Assembly (NCBI GenBank): GCA_002914805.1 | Contig: JXTB01000017.1 | Location: 1,282,026-1,346,025 of the forward strand | Direction: 5' to 3' | Length of the DNA: 64,000 nucleotides | DNA from: Parasponia andersonii | Lineage: Eukaryota; Streptophyta; Magnoliopsida; Rosales; Cannabaceae | Shown: positions 34,154 through 47,300 of the stretch, piece by piece | Position numbering within the stretch: the first letter of the stretch is position 1 | Layout of the letters: each line of letters starts with the position of its first letter | Made by a program: the position numbers and the translations under genes | Notes under the pieces: generated by a model | What the model was told of the DNA's origin: nothing | Databases searched by the model: none | The model's input: only the letters and a program-made list of their open reading frames with translations

Positions 34154-36927
34154 CGGTTCCCCAACTTATGACAACGACAGAATCTGGCATCCAACTTGGA
34201 TCGTTAGCAAAGACAAACTTCTCATTCTCAAAAACTAAATCCTATACTAAAATCAAAACGAGGAAATTTCACCAAAACAAAACAAGTTTTGCAAGCTTTA
34301 GAAAACAAAACCATTGTGAAGCTAACAGCAAATGAGTAACGCTAGGAACATACATTTTTAACACTACAAATCTAAACCCCCATGATGTGGTATGATTTTG
34401 ACAATGCAAATTTAAATAATGTGGTTTTAAACCATGCCATGTCATTCGGTATGGTGTACAAAATACATGAAAGACTGTCAAAAACTTTTCTTGAATTGGA
34501 TAAACCAAGTAGGTGGAGCCTTGGATTTGTTTCGCAATATTTATGTTTTCTGTCTTTGAAAATAAAATAGATGACGAAGATTTTCCCAAAACAACATATT
34601 GAGGATAACCACTCTTCATTTCACTATATATATATATATATATATAAACATGTGTTGTCAAATAAGCCTTTAAAATAGAAAATATCGATAATTACGAAGC
34701 TATCAATTCAACATTTCGTTGCAGAAACGCAGAGAAATATGTAAACCCCAAATTCTCAAAAGAACATGAGAAATGATACACGGATACGCATGACAGATAC
34801 AAAGACACAATAGACAAACAACCCCAAAACACCAATTCGTGCATTTAGCATAAGGTATTAAATTCACTAATTAAAAACCAAAAATTCATTTTGATATTTG
34901 GTATTTATGATTCATAATGAANTTTTTTAATTTATTGGATTCACTCGGAAAGTAGTGGGACTAAGACTACCGCTGCAGCAGCAGCTTCGATTAACCAAGT
35001 GAGTGATCTGTGGGTTCAGTTACCCTCCAGTGAGGTATATTGCCCTTCTCACCCGTCACCACTTATATCTTTCCACGTCGACGGTCAAAACGGGTTTCTT
35101 CCTGCATGCTTTTTCTAACCTATTTTCTATTAGTTAAATGTTTGTTTTTTTTCAAAAAAATATATATATATATATTTTGGGCTAATAAAGATATTAGTTA
35201 AATGGGTCAAATCTTATTTTTTGCTCTTAAAATATTAACTAAATCTCACTTTGGTCCTTAGGTTTTAGATTGCTGCAAATTTGGTCCAGAATTTATGTTT
35301 TTGTCTCGGTTTAAGTTGTCCTAATCAACTCAAATTGAGACAAGTCCATTTTTTATTTTAGTAATAGGACAAATTACCTCATTTTCCCTGATTGTCAAGT
35401 GCTACATTTTATCCTGAGAAAATTGACTTCGGTATATTGTGCTTCTAAATCGGCAAAATTAGTCTTATTTTACCCCCAATATTAGCAAAAGCAACCTCAC
35501 TTTGTTGCAAAGTTGGTTTCTTGACACTAATGTGATGGCCTTATTATTCTTTTTCCTCCAACCATTTGCATGCATCGTCATTTACCTTTCCGATGTCCTC
35601 TATTGTTTTCTTAAATTCAACAACAAATTGATGCTTTCAAAACCTTCCACAATTTTGTTAGGTGCAGAGTGAAACTACTTTTGCGAATTTTGGGACAAAA
35701 TATGCAATTGTCTAGGAACAAAGTGTAACAGTTGGCAAAGTCAACAACGCAAGGGGATATTTGTCCTAAAAATTAAGGGACTAAAATAGAATTTAGGTTA
35801 CTTTTCATTTACTGTAAATAAGAGTAAACCTTTGAGAAAATAACCTAAATTTGGACCGCTCTTTAATAAATATTTCTTTTTCAAACACTGTAGCAAAATG
35901 GTCGAGTGTATAAATTCAGTTTATAATATAATAACATACTTGATATAAAAGTTACCATATAGTATCTAATATATTGATATATAAAATTGATACATAGATA
36001 TAGTAATAAATGGTCATTTTGCAAAGAGATGAAAAAAAAAAGAAAGAAAAAAAGCGCACAGCCATCTTAACAAATGATTAAAATGGCCATTTATTGTTTG
36101 AAAAAAAAAAACGCATTTTTTGTTACAAAAATTCGGTTGTTAAATATCACTTGGATTCCAACCATTCGGTTGTATCACTTTAGTACCAATTTAGTTAAAA
36201 TTCTTAATTCGACTGTCATATGCCTACACGACACGTTTTACAGGATAATAATAATAATAATGATGATGATAACTATAGTGCAAAATTGCAACCCATTTCT
36301 TCCCGAGCTTCATAGACAACTGTTTAGGCGTTCATAAATATTTATTAGCATCATTCCCGACATGAAGGAAAACACCTCCTCTCCTTTTTAAGGCAATTTT
36401 GGTACCAGCCTGTAGGATTTCCCAGTGTAAGAGATCTCATTTGCAGAATCGCAAACTGTAAAAAGAAAACACTTTTTTTTTCTTCGGACAATTCTACGCC
36501 ATTCCGTGCCTCAGATTTTAAGTACTTTTTACTTAATAAGAAGATGATCGGCTATTGAGCCACACTCTCAACCGTAACTGAATCTAAAGATAGTAGCCAA
36601 TGTCACGGTCCCTGACATTAGCTTAATTAGTGGAAAACAAATTGTTGCTTCCTCCTAGAAACAATTTCCAAAATTTCAAAATGCTACAGGGAAACAGGCA
36701 TGAAATACAGAGAGGTCAAGACCCAAACAGAAAAATAGAGGTAAGATCCAGCAAATTCTTCTAACCTGAAGACAAACTCTGAAATACTTAAACATAACTA
36801 CGTACCAATACACTGCTTGGTTAATATCTCATAACACTACCAAACCTAACTAGTTCAGTTAAAAATTACAGCAATAGTAGACCAATCATCAAACACCAAA
36901 ATGCAGACACACAAATTTAACCACAAC
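34154..36927. other. Intergenic region, with one ambiguous base
   Basis: The part up to about 34300 is the likely 5' leader and promoter of ATP synthase g. A TA run lies at 34625-34647. Position 34922 is an N. From about 35225 to 35815 the two sides partly mirror each other (AACTAAATCTCACTTTGGTCC on the left; reverse complement of the right AACCTAAATTCTATTTTAGTCC), suggesting an old foldback MITE without clear ends. 36380-36927 is the likely 3' UTR of the KH-domain gene. No other gene seen. Confidence 0.5.
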
Positions 36928-39900
36928 TCAACTCTGCGGGGATGTTTTGGCAACACCACTCTGTTGAGAACCCTGTGAAGCTGCTGCCGCATCATAAGCA
37001 GTGCGTGCACTCCCGCCTGCATTTCCATCGGCAGAGTAACTAGGCGGTTGTGAATAACCACTACCATAAGAGGCATTATAAGGCGGTCCATAACCTGGTT
37101 GATTAACTGGCGGTGCGCCGTAAGGTGGAGGCCCATATCCTGGCTGAGCAGCACCATAGTTGGACGGTGGACCACGTTGAGAACCAGAATCTGGCTGAGC
37201 ATAACCACTGGGTGGTGGCTGAGAATGGGGATATCCTGGCTGCTGGGGTGTTTGCTGACTGTATCCTCCAGGGGTGCTAGGTGACTGTGTGGCTTGCCCA
37301 TAAACTGGGGGGTTAGCTGGTGGCTTTTGAGCTTGAGGTGCACCATAGCCAGGGACATAGCCAGGCTGAGCAGTTGGTTGACTCCCATAACCAGCCTGTG
37401 AAGTGGGAGGCACTCCATAACCTGGCTGACTAGCCCCTTGAGGTGGATAACTTGCTGGGCTTGGACTAGGCTGTTGACTAGTATTGTATCCTTGCTGGCC
37501 AACCGAAGAGGATTGGACAGGAGGAATTTGTGTTGAATCCCCTTGTGATCCATATGAGGATGCATGTGCATCTGTTGGATTGCTCACATTACCATAGCCT
37601 GCAGCAGAATAACCTTGCTGCTGATCATATGAAGGCGGCTGACCATATCCAGATTGAGGTGGTGCATGATAACCACCATAACCATCTTGAGGATAACCTT
37701 GTCCTTGCTGATAGCCAGAAGCTGGTGGCTGATTGTAATTGTATCCAGTATTGTCTGCTGGAGCAGCAGAACCACCAGGGTTTTGCTGTTGGTGTGTAGC
37801 CGATTGTTGACCATAGTAATCATAACCACCTCCATGAGTAGTGTGCTGAGATTGAGATTGGTCCCAACCGGACGAATACCCAGCAGATGCCTGCTGAGGA
37901 GGGTATCCAGGATATGAAGGCTGTGGCATGTTATACTGGGATGACGGACCAGAATATGCACCAGGCTGCACATAGCCATAACCAGGCTGTGGAGGAGCCC
38001 CTGGCGGGGCCCAGCTTGAAGGTGGTCGGGCTTGGTATCCTTGCTGAGGATATCCAGACATTGCTTGATTTCTAGCACGATTCTGCGAGAAAATTGTTTA
38101 CACAATAACGAAGGCGAACTTCCACGATGCCAGGAGATGAATGTATTAAGAAACAGAGCACAAAAGACGAGCATATAAACAAATATAAGACGGGAAAAAA
38201 CACAGAAAAAACAAGTATATGCATACAGTGAGTGATCAGTCAATACCATACTGTATTAGAAGGGTATAAACGCCTACATACCGTACTGGTTCTTGAATTA
38301 AAGGAGTTACTCCAGCAGAAGCCCACCCTCTCCCTACTTGAAGTGAATGGGTGCAAAACAACATACTATAGAAAAGCTTTACATAAAAGAAGATACAGAT
38401 ATGTGAACCCCGGTTGCCACAGAGCAACGAGTTCATATTCAAGTGCATGGCATTATTTATCCTATGATGAAATTCCATGCATTATAATCACCAAAAGAAA
38501 AAAACTTAATATATGACTCCTGAATTTACATAATTTCTAGACTAAAAAATAGATCATATCACTAATACCTCATTTAAACATAAGTCACAAAATTATAGGA
38601 TGTTACAATTATAACCAAATTTAAGGAATCATCCAGGAATAACAGGCAAACCACATGCACAGCAACAAAATATTTAGGATATAAACAAGGTATATCGGCA
38701 CTTAGTTGTACAGTGTATCTAATCTACTGTCTATGTGCCTATTTCAATTCATGGAGCATCTCAAAGGTTAAACAAAACCATCTTCAATTTCTGCAGAAAG
38801 CTATGTCCATTAAGCTAAGATCACCTCAAATAAGTAAAATTGCATTCTCAGATGTAATGGATACAAGAGAATATGACAAAACACCAAAAAAAGGAGTTTA
38901 AAAAAAAACAACAAAAAAAGAAACAAAATCCTTCGGACATTATGGAGCTGAGGAGGCTACTCTTGTTTCAAAGAAGAAAGAGAATGTAGATAAAAGTGAA
39001 ACAAGACACACCAGCATGACAAGTAGATAAAAAAAGTCACATGTTGATAAGCAAACCATTGGATCGTATCGAAAAACAAAATTCAGAACTATAAAGCGGG
39101 AAAAAAAACTGGAAAGAATGGAATGGGGAGCTTTATAACTGCAATGTGATAGACAACAACCCAGTCTACCAGGCAATATAAGATACAAATACAATTAAGT
39201 TTGAGTTAGCTAAAAATCCTAATAAAAAAAATCGTAATACAAACTATTAGACTAGAAGCATACGTATATGTGCTTCAATATGACAAAGCACAAAAAGGAT
39301 AGGCTAAAAGCTCTAACAATAACAAAATAAAGACAACAAAATTCTCAGAATATAGTGTGGATGGAACTATAATAGAAACGACTTTAATATACTAATAGTA
39401 TTCAGCATTGTTAGCCTTGTTTCCCATCAATAAAAATCTTGCAGCTACTCTCCACAATATCACTACTAAATACCAGAAATGGATATAGAACCATACCAGA
39501 GTGATGCTGAGGGAACACCAACAGAAAGTATTCCATGTTGGTGTCACCAATGGTCCAATACAAACTAACCCTACAATAGTTCCCAATAAGAATATCAGTC
39601 ATATGATACACACATTAAAAAATTTGATGGTTGAACAAGCTATAATCCCAATGATCAATCGCTTTGACCAAGAATCATTGTAATACCGGACTCAAATATA
39701 CAAGTGGAATATAGGAATGTTCTGAATGGCCTTAACTATCAATACCTTAAAAAAAAGAGACAAGCCTGACTTGCAAACTTAAACTAGCATATCGCTAAGA
39801 GAAAACTCAATGATAATGACAATCACTCATCAAATATCTTGGCAGTACAAACTATTGAAGTTAACTTTCCTCAAAGTTGAAGTTTACGTCCATAAATTCT

Positions 39901-42654
39901 CAGAGTCACAAATCCCTATCTGCATGAACCATCTATCAGGAGAACTTGGCAGATGTAGAAGTAATCGATAAAGATGGCACGTCAAGGGACCCTGCAGCTC
40001 GATAGTCTGTATATAAAGTTATAGCTCAATCTAAAACAACATCCAAATGGACATCAAGGAATACAATTTACCATGCTACCAAGATCCTAACTTGAAATTG
40101 CTAACAGTCTATCCTGTGTATGCCACAGGATCAGCAGTAAAAGCAATTTCCAGACATCCCCTAACTAAAGAACGGCAGAAAGGCAGTTATAATGAAACTA
40201 GCAAATCCTTCTCAAAAAACTTAGATACTAAATACAAGAGCAAATTTGTTTATTTTGCAGAAAGAACATTAAAATAAGTACCGATCATGGATAAAATAAA
40301 CAAATTTAATACAAGAGTTCAGTGTAGGAAGATGGTTAACAAGGACCAATATAAAGGATAGATATCTATACAGCAAAATAAGTTCAAAACACAAATAGAG
40401 CTCACATACTTAACCAAAAAGAAAACCCTTAAAACCTGCAACAAAGGAAACAAGCAATACCAGTGCAAAATCTTGATAACATGCACAATCAAATTAGCCA
40501 ATGCAGAATGCTGGAACATATTGTGCTATTAAAATACAAACCAGAATATCTATATAAGTAGAGGTAATATTACTTTTAGCAAGCAACTAAAAGTAATTTT
40601 CCTCCCAAACTAAAACACAATCTAAACAAACAAAAAAGCACAAACCAAGTCAATACAGAAGGGGACAAAAAATGCACTCATAAATAAGTGCAATTATCAG
40701 CATGGCAACATAATTTAAGGGCCTAATCTTCCACAAGAAGATTCCAATAAGAAAATAACTCAAATGGTAGATATGAAAGAATGATAACTTATGTGTTATT
40801 CTATATCTCCATGAATCTAGGAACTTTTGCTTGCATTGTATCATTTGGTCTACATATATAAAAGCATTCCAACATTAAAATCCAGTTGTTTTTTATCAAA
40901 GGAGTGGAAGTAAACAAATTTCAAATTATGCACTAAATAGAGCAAATAGTTACTTAGCACAAAGTCTACAACTAACATATATCACACATACCTCACTAAT
41001 GACTTCATTAACCAACAGTTTTGCACTTTCAATTTGTTCACTGGTTCCATCCATCTGCAATGTCCTTTCGGTTGATGTATCACCAGGGGGCAGATGCAAA
41101 GGAATCACCTAAATAGATACAATAGTACAAATTTCAAATTACAAAGACATAAATATAATTTACTCAATAACTGAAACGCATAAGCAGAAAAAAAGTTTGC
41201 AAAGTTCATGCAACCCACAATAGGTAAAAGAATTTAGATCGAAAAAAAAAATCTCCTGACTTCCAAAATAATCCATGATTGTAAACAGAGCAGCAAAATG
41301 TTAATAAAATAAATAAACAAAGATACCTGAATACGCGCTCCAGTCCTAGCTTGCATATTTTTAATTGTTTCTCCTCCTTTACCAATTACAAGACCAACCT
41401 GAAACTCTCGCATGTCACAGGTCATTCCAACCTAAACATATGTTGCAGGCTCTACCGCTCAAATACATAGGGTGCTCACCATACCTTATTATTTGGAATT
41501 TTCATGACAAATTGATCAGACCCAGCTTGGCCACCGACCCTTCGAGTAACCACGCCTTGACCTCCTGATTCAGCCTGTTAAATAACATTGCATTATACCA
41601 ATGAAGTTCGTAAGTAGAAAACACACAAATTTCAACATGTATCAGTAATTCCTACTTCAGTTAAACCTAGTTACTGCCATTCAAAGGAAAAAATATTTCA
41701 ATTCTTGTGTAAAAGCCTCCAGCTTATCGTAAACAAGAAAACAAATACTGATTATTTGCATGAAAAGTATATCTTGCTTCAAGTTTACACTTTACAATAG
41801 TACTCCAACTTGTTCAACCTAACTGGGAGTGTTCTTACATGTATAAAAACTGAAGACTCCATTAAAAGATTAAAAAAAAAAGTGTAAACTAAAATTTCAT
41901 TAATAAAAGTAAACCACACCCCAGCAAGAACATCGGTTATCAACTGCTCCGCCTTGGCAATTTGTTCCGGTGTACCCATGAGCTCCACCATCCTCGTTGC
42001 GGAATTGAGGTCCGCATCCATATCCCGAGTAACTTGAATCTTGGCTCCAGATTGGAGTTGAAGATACTTAATAGTCTCTCCACCTTTACCTATAATAACA
42101 CCAACCCTACCATTCGGAATATCAATCTTCTTGCTCGAGCCCTGGAACCCATACGAAACCGGTATCGACGAAGGCGCAGACATCGGAATTTGTGGCTTCA
42201 AATCTGCATCGTTCTTACCATATCAGAAAAAACCCTAATCAAATCAGAAAATAAAACCCTAAAGCTATACAGATAGATGTAGGGAAGAAGAAGACGACGA
42301 ACCACTTGGGGCAGAGCTAAAACCCTTATCAGATGAATCAAAGCCACCGCCACCGCCATTCTCAACCCTAGGGCGCTTGGCATCGAGGGGTACAGCGGCC
42401 GCGGCGGCGCCACCGCTAGCGTTGTTGAACAAGCGAGCGGCGATCTCCTGCGCGCGCTGCTTGGCGAGCTGGATCTCGTCGACTGGGGGCGGGACGCTGT
42501 TGTAGGACTGGGGCGCCGAGTCGGGAGACGTGGAGGAGATAGGGGCGGAGAAGCCGGTGGGTCTACGAGGTGGCGGTGGCGTGGTTTGCTCCTCGTATTT
42601 GCGCTTGTTGGTGGCAGTGTCTGGACCAGAAGAGTACTGAGCTTCGTCGGCCAT
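36928..42654 (-). CDS. Two-KH-domain RNA-binding protein, FUBP-like, with PGY-rich tail
   Basis: Exons on -: 42654-42303, 42203-41920, 41574-41485, 41398-41327, 41108-40992, 38082-36928. The joined frame is open (689 residues). Residues 1-117 are low-complexity (Pro-, Ser- and Gly-rich) with KRKYEEQT and PLDAKRPR, likely nuclear signals. KH1 (about 143-212) contains [19 protein letters not shown] and KH2 (about 233-305) [18 protein letters not shown]; both keep the GxxG loop (GKGG) that grips single-stranded RNA or DNA. The last 385 residues come from one exon and are repeats of PGYG, QPGY and PPSYG with Gln, Ser and Tyr, a prion-like composition. Family: plant KH proteins related to far-upstream-element-binding proteins, nuclear RNA regulators. 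Opposite-strand open frames in the last exon are shadows of its repeats. The gene appears intact. Confidence 0.92.
38083..40991 (-). other. 2.9-kb intron 5 of the KH-domain gene
   Basis: Donor next to 40992 (GAG/GTATGT) and acceptor before 38082 (TCGCAG/AAT). It is much longer than the other four introns (about 85-350 bp) and separates the KH domains from the PGY-rich exon. No coding region, element ends or clear repeats seen inside. Confidence 0.7.
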
Positions 42655-43232
42655 TGTTGTGTATCAGAGAGATTTGAAACCCTAGAAAGAGGGGCTTGAT
42701 GAGGAGACTTGAGTGCGGGTGAGGCTTACAGTACGACCCGTGGACTTTGCTTCTTATAGCATCCGTTCTGGTGCCTTATGTTTCCGTTTTTTTTTAATTA
42801 TTTTTAAATAGTATGATTTGAATTTTATTTTGTATTTTTATCACCTTACAAGAAATGTCGGTAAAATATTTGTCCATAATAAATTAATAAACTAATATCA
42901 AAATATTTATGACATTATCATAACAATATTAATATATAAAAAATAGTGGTAAAAATAAAATTATAATTTCTCTTGGAATATGCGGACAAAATTTTGAAAC
43001 TAATAATATTTATAATTAGAATTATTGTTGTAAAAACTCAAATTTTTGGAAGGGTAATTTGGACATTTTACCAATTTTTGGGTATTATGGTGGGTGAATT
43101 AATTTACAAAAATTTTGTAAAAAAAAAGACTAAATTGTAATTTTTTGGGAGACTGAATTGATAGAGATTTGAGAACCAGGGACTATAGTACAATCTTTTG
43201 AAAAATTACCCAATCCCCTACTTACCCATGTG
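42655..43232. other. Upstream region of the KH-domain gene
   Basis: About 60-120 bp next to 42655 is the 5' leader. The remainder is AT-rich. Its ends show a weak mirror match (CAGTACGACCCGTGGACTTT near 42730 and, reversed, GTACTATAGTCCCTGG near 43190), perhaps an old MITE. Confidence 0.4.
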
Positions 43233-43607
43233 TAGAGCTGTAAATATGGGTGGCCCGGCCCGAACCGTTCGGGCCGAAGAAGAAATTCGGGCCGGGCCGG
43301 GCCGGGCTAAATCTGGGCCAAATCCAGCTCGGTCTGATAATTTAAAAAAAAAACGGAAAAATGAAAAAATAAATAGAAAAATGAATCTTTTTCAATAAAA
43401 AATAAAATTATTAGTTGTATACTTACATATTTAGTAAAATAAATAACTAAAATTAAAAAGACAAATTTTTAAAAATAAAATATCTCAATCAAATAGTAAA
43501 TAAAAAAAAATGTGTGCGGGCCAGCACCAATGGTCCAGCCCGGCCCGCGGGCCAAGTGAGCGGGCTGCGGGCTAGCATGTTGGGCTCGGCCCAAATTTTC
43601 AGCACTA
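43233..43607. mobile_element. hAT-type MITE, copy 2
   Basis: The left end TAGAGCTGTAAATATGGG and the reversed right end TAGTGCTGAAAATTTGGGCC are the same terminal repeats as in the copy at 28373-28828. Flanks CCCATGTG (43225-43232) and CTCATGTG (43608-43615) form an 8-bp target duplication with one change. Both ends are packed with GGGCCGGGCC-type runs. No transposase. Confidence 0.75.
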
Positions 43608-44066
43608 CTCATGTGGGCTCTTCTCCCACTCACTTTCTCTCTCTCTTCCCCGATGCCTCCCTCGCTCTCTCTGTTCACTCTCGGTCGACGCACCAGGGGA
43701 GGCCGCGCCGCTGCCCAGGCCACCGTCCGGCTCGCCAACCACCCTGCGCAAGCTTGCCGTGCTGCTAGGAAGCTCCGTCGACCGTCGCCAGCTACTGTCA
43801 AAGCCACTGTTGCCGGAGAAGACAAAGTGGACCATTTCGGATTTCCGGTCACTGGCGACGATTTCGGCCACCATTTGACCTATAACCGAGCTCGTTGGAT
43901 TTGTCTCGTCAAGAGAAAGCTCAAGGTATATATATCTTAACCCCACACTGCCCAAATCAAAGGTTGTCATTTTTGGAATATTTTGAGCTTGAGTTGACTT
44001 TTTGATCTGGCCATTGGATCGTGTTTTTGTTGTTATTTTTGGATTGTACTCAGAAATGTGGAAGTT

Positions 44067-44112
<46 letters not shown>

Positions 44113-45620
44113 CCTATTTTTGGTGATCGGCATGAAAATCGAAATCGGACGACTAAGATTTATCTTGATTTACATGTCGTCGATCCAGTGTAAACCCGGA
44201 CTATAATTGGACAAGTTATATGTCTAACCTAACTATTCAGTGAAAAGGTCCATTTGTGGAATTGAAGCTCCGTTGAGAATTTGGTTTTTCGTAAGAAGAC
44301 GATCGAGGGCTTAGAATTGGTTCCCAACCCTTCGGATGATCGCCGATAACGCCTTGAGGATTCAATAGCATGGTATTGCTATTCTTGTGAGGGAGGGATT
44401 CGGTTACCTTCGTTTTATACTATTTTCGAATAAAACTTATTTTCTGTAACATATGAGAACAAATATAATTTTTAATTTTCTTGAACATATATGATGGACT
44501 ATAGTGGTATGATAGATATAAATATACTGTATTGCTCTGGCGATTTTCTGAGTGTAAATTATTTTGGGTATATAAAAAATAAGGTTGTTGTACTGCCCGT
44601 TTTTCTATAAAAACCCAATATACTTATTTTATTGAAAAACCAGAGTATGATTATTTTCACACGTCAGTTCTGTGTTGCACGTGTCATAGGTTCATATATG
44701 AGCACTGTGTTAACATCATGGGTTTACAATGTGGCGTTGCCTGCCCCACCGTCGGTGTAGAGTCTGTAAATCCACGTGAGATTTTGTTACTTTTGATTAC
44801 CTTTTCATTTGGCAGGCCTGGGCAATTCAGTTGCCTCTCTAGGTTTGGTAGGCGACACATGGGTGTCCTCTCTGGGTATAGGTTTAGGTGTCAGGCAGGC
44901 TGTTAGGTACACTGAGTGCCATCATCCTGGGTTTCTATAGATGAGAGGATGTAAGCTCATGGATATGGGTTGATTTGTATCATGTGCATTTGAATTGAAT
45001 AGTTTTGATTACACTGATTTATTTATATATATACGTGACGATTTCTAGTTTTGGATTATCATATATGTATGTATTGGATTTAAACTAACTATACAGGAGC
45101 TTTCCATCACTAAAATATTTTTAACCAAGATAATTGTTTTTCCTACTGGGCATTTTATGCTCACTCTTTTCCTTTCTTTTTCAAGTGGTGACTAGTGTGA
45201 TTATGGAGATCAAGAGGAGTAAGAGGCCATCGGGATTGTAGTTCGTTATCTTGCTAATACTTGAAGCATGTTGTTGCAGTGTTTGGATTGTTTGGATTTT
45301 GTTTTAGCATTGAACCAAGATTACTACTTTCTATTTTGTCTGTGAACTCATCTATGTCATTCTGGTGTCTATTCTGATGTGGATGATGATGATATTTGAA
45401 CATATATTTGATTTATATTCTTTTCGGTATTTATTCGATCTATATTTAATGATGTATGCGAACTGTGGAAGAGGTCCACAGGATGGAATTCCAAATATTT
45501 TATTTAAAATGGACTGTTTTATAAAACTATAATTTTTAGACGTTTTTCAAATAAATCAAGGATTTTCTCATGCTTGCAAAATTTTCCTTCTGCCACTAGT
45601 CCGAGTTTTGGGTTATGACA
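43608..45620 (+). repeat. Probable 5' LTR of a Tekay/Del-like gypsy relic (left end missing)
   Basis: Inferred as LTR because it ends GGTTATGACA directly before a diverged initiator-tRNA primer-binding site and degraded gag. The left boundary is not visible and may be cut by the hAT MITE. The GC-rich open frame at 43611-43940 has no recognisable domain and is probably LTR sequence. An AT microsatellite lies at 44069-44110. Confidence 0.5.
44069..44110. repeat. (AT)n microsatellite
   Basis: About 21 AT units inside the LTR-like region. Confidence 0.95.
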
Positions 45621-45628
45621 GAAAATTT

Positions 45629-45646
45629 TGGTATTAAAGCTTTGAG
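45629..45646 (+). other. Diverged primer-binding site (initiator tRNA-Met type)
   Basis: TGGTATTAAAGCTTTGAG differs in few places from the TGGTATCAGAGC..T that many plant LTR elements use to pair with initiator tRNA-Met. It lies eight bases after the presumed LTR end. Confidence 0.6.
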
Positions 45647-45722
45647 TTTTACAGCTTGGATGTATCACCATTAAACTAGATTGAAGTTGATTTTATGACA
45701 AGCATTCATCACTATCACATTA

Positions 45723-47300
45723 ACAGTTTGGCATATTGTTTCAGACTTTTAAGGATACCTCCAAGAAGAGTTCCGAGGCACCAGTCGGGTGCTGAATCTC
45801 TTCGTCCAGATTTCACTCATCTGATCGAGGCAATATAGCAGGCATTCGTCTAGTGAGTAATCCAAACTATTAGCCTCCAGCTCCGAGGGAACGTTAGTTG
45901 GATCAGTTTGATCATCTCCAGCGGTTCATGCATCTCCAACCAGGGCAGTTTGATGGTCTCACGGTAATTGCTTGGTTGCATGAGATGGAGAGGCACCTCC
46001 GGGCTCTTGGTACTCCGGTTGAGTTTTAGGCTATGTTTGTTGTTATCCATTTGACAGAGAGTGTTATTTGCTGGTAGGAAACAATGGAATAGATGCAAGA
46101 TGTAGTGGGTCTGACTTGAGAAGACTTTGAATTCAAAACCTAATATGTCAATGAAGATCAACAAGATGAAGTGGTGAACTGGTTTGAGACGTTGATTCAA
46201 GGTAACAGAACGGTGAATGAGTACCTGATAAAGTTCATTGAGTTGGCAAGTATTGCTCTTGGACCGGGTACGAGTGAGAAGTACCGAATTGCCATGTTCA
46301 GGAGTCGTCTGAATCGGAACATTTTCAACAGAATTGGTACTCAGACTTTTCATACTCTTCCTAAGATTGCAATGGCTGCCCAACGGGTAGAGGCCATCAA
46401 ATAAGGATTAGATTCCAGGAGAAACCATTGGAGAGGTAATGACAGGAAAGACACCAGAAGGAACCATAGGCAGTGGTCAGCCCAGGGCACTCTAAACAGT
46501 AGGAGCTCGAACAACAGTGATTCCTCAGGGGGTGGCAGAGGCAGTCCGTATAAAGGATGTTTCATTTATTACCAGTAGGGTCATCAGAAGAAGGAGTGTC
46601 CCAACCGTTTACAGAAATCTCCTCTTTCTCAGGGAGGATCGCAGAGGAGCCAGTTCGGTTCTGTTTCTTATCAGAACACTCAAGTAAGACCGTAACAGTC
46701 ACAGGGTATTTCGCAGACTTTTACTTCCCCCTAACCTTATCAGCATCAGTACCGCCCTCAAGGTTTTACTCAGAGTTTTCCGACTCCTCAGACCTTAGGG
46801 AGTCAGGGTGGGCACGAATATGGCAGTAGTGGTCTAAGATCCAGCAGTAGCCGTTCGCGCCAAGGAAGAATCAGCAAGAGGAAAGGAAAGGTGACTGGCC
46901 AAGTCTATGCTTTTACTGGGGCAGACGACACTCAGTATCGCATCGGCCGAAGTGTTGTTGATTGTATGATCCTTCTTTCATACTCTCGGGCACATGTTTT
47001 GTTCGATACTGGTGCATTCCATTCATTCATATCCTTATTGTTTGCTCAACTGTTGGGGTTGGAATAATCTGATTTAGATTATGTATTGACGTTGGGTACA
47101 CCTTTGGGAGGAGTAGCTGATGTATCTAGTGTGTGTAAGTCTTATCGGGTTGTAGTCGGTGATAAGAAGCTTCTTGTTGATTTGATTACGTTGCCGATGA
47201 GACAGTATGACGTGATACTCAGTATAGATTAATTGTCGAAGTATCGAGCTGTTGTAAACTATCATAAGAAACGGGTGACTCTTTTTCCTAGTGATAGACA
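45723..47300 (+). pseudogene. Degraded gag and protease of a Tekay/Del-like element
   Basis: Readable gag pieces are FDGLTVIAWLHEMERHLRAL (about 45950), GLTWEDFEFK (about 46110) and DEVVNWFETLIQGNRTVNEY (46171 onwards), the retrotransposon-gag family pattern. A zinc knuckle near 46555 is decayed (C.Y..GH....C with a stop inside). A Gln/Ser-rich linker leads to the protease: VLFDTGAFHSFIS (about 46995) with the DTG active site, then YDVILSID..SKYRAVVNYHKKRV. The frame contains many stops and shifts. Sequence similarity stops near 47300, just before reverse transcriptase, and no pol or 3' LTR follows. Confidence 0.75.

Noticed and set aside
36855..38249. Several long open frames on both strands over the last exon of the KH-domain gene
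   Set aside because: They arise from the repetitive PGY/Q codons read in other frames; only the 36928-38082 frame joins to the KH exons.
41234..41425. KH2 reading that extends upstream as [11 protein letters not shown]
   Set aside because: This part is intron sequence: a TTTCAG acceptor directly before VGLVIGKGG gives the usual NNK-VGLVIG joint.
43611..43940. GC-rich 109-codon open frame on +
   Set aside because: No recognisable domain; it lies between a hAT MITE and a retrotransposon primer-binding site, so it is most likely LTR sequence.
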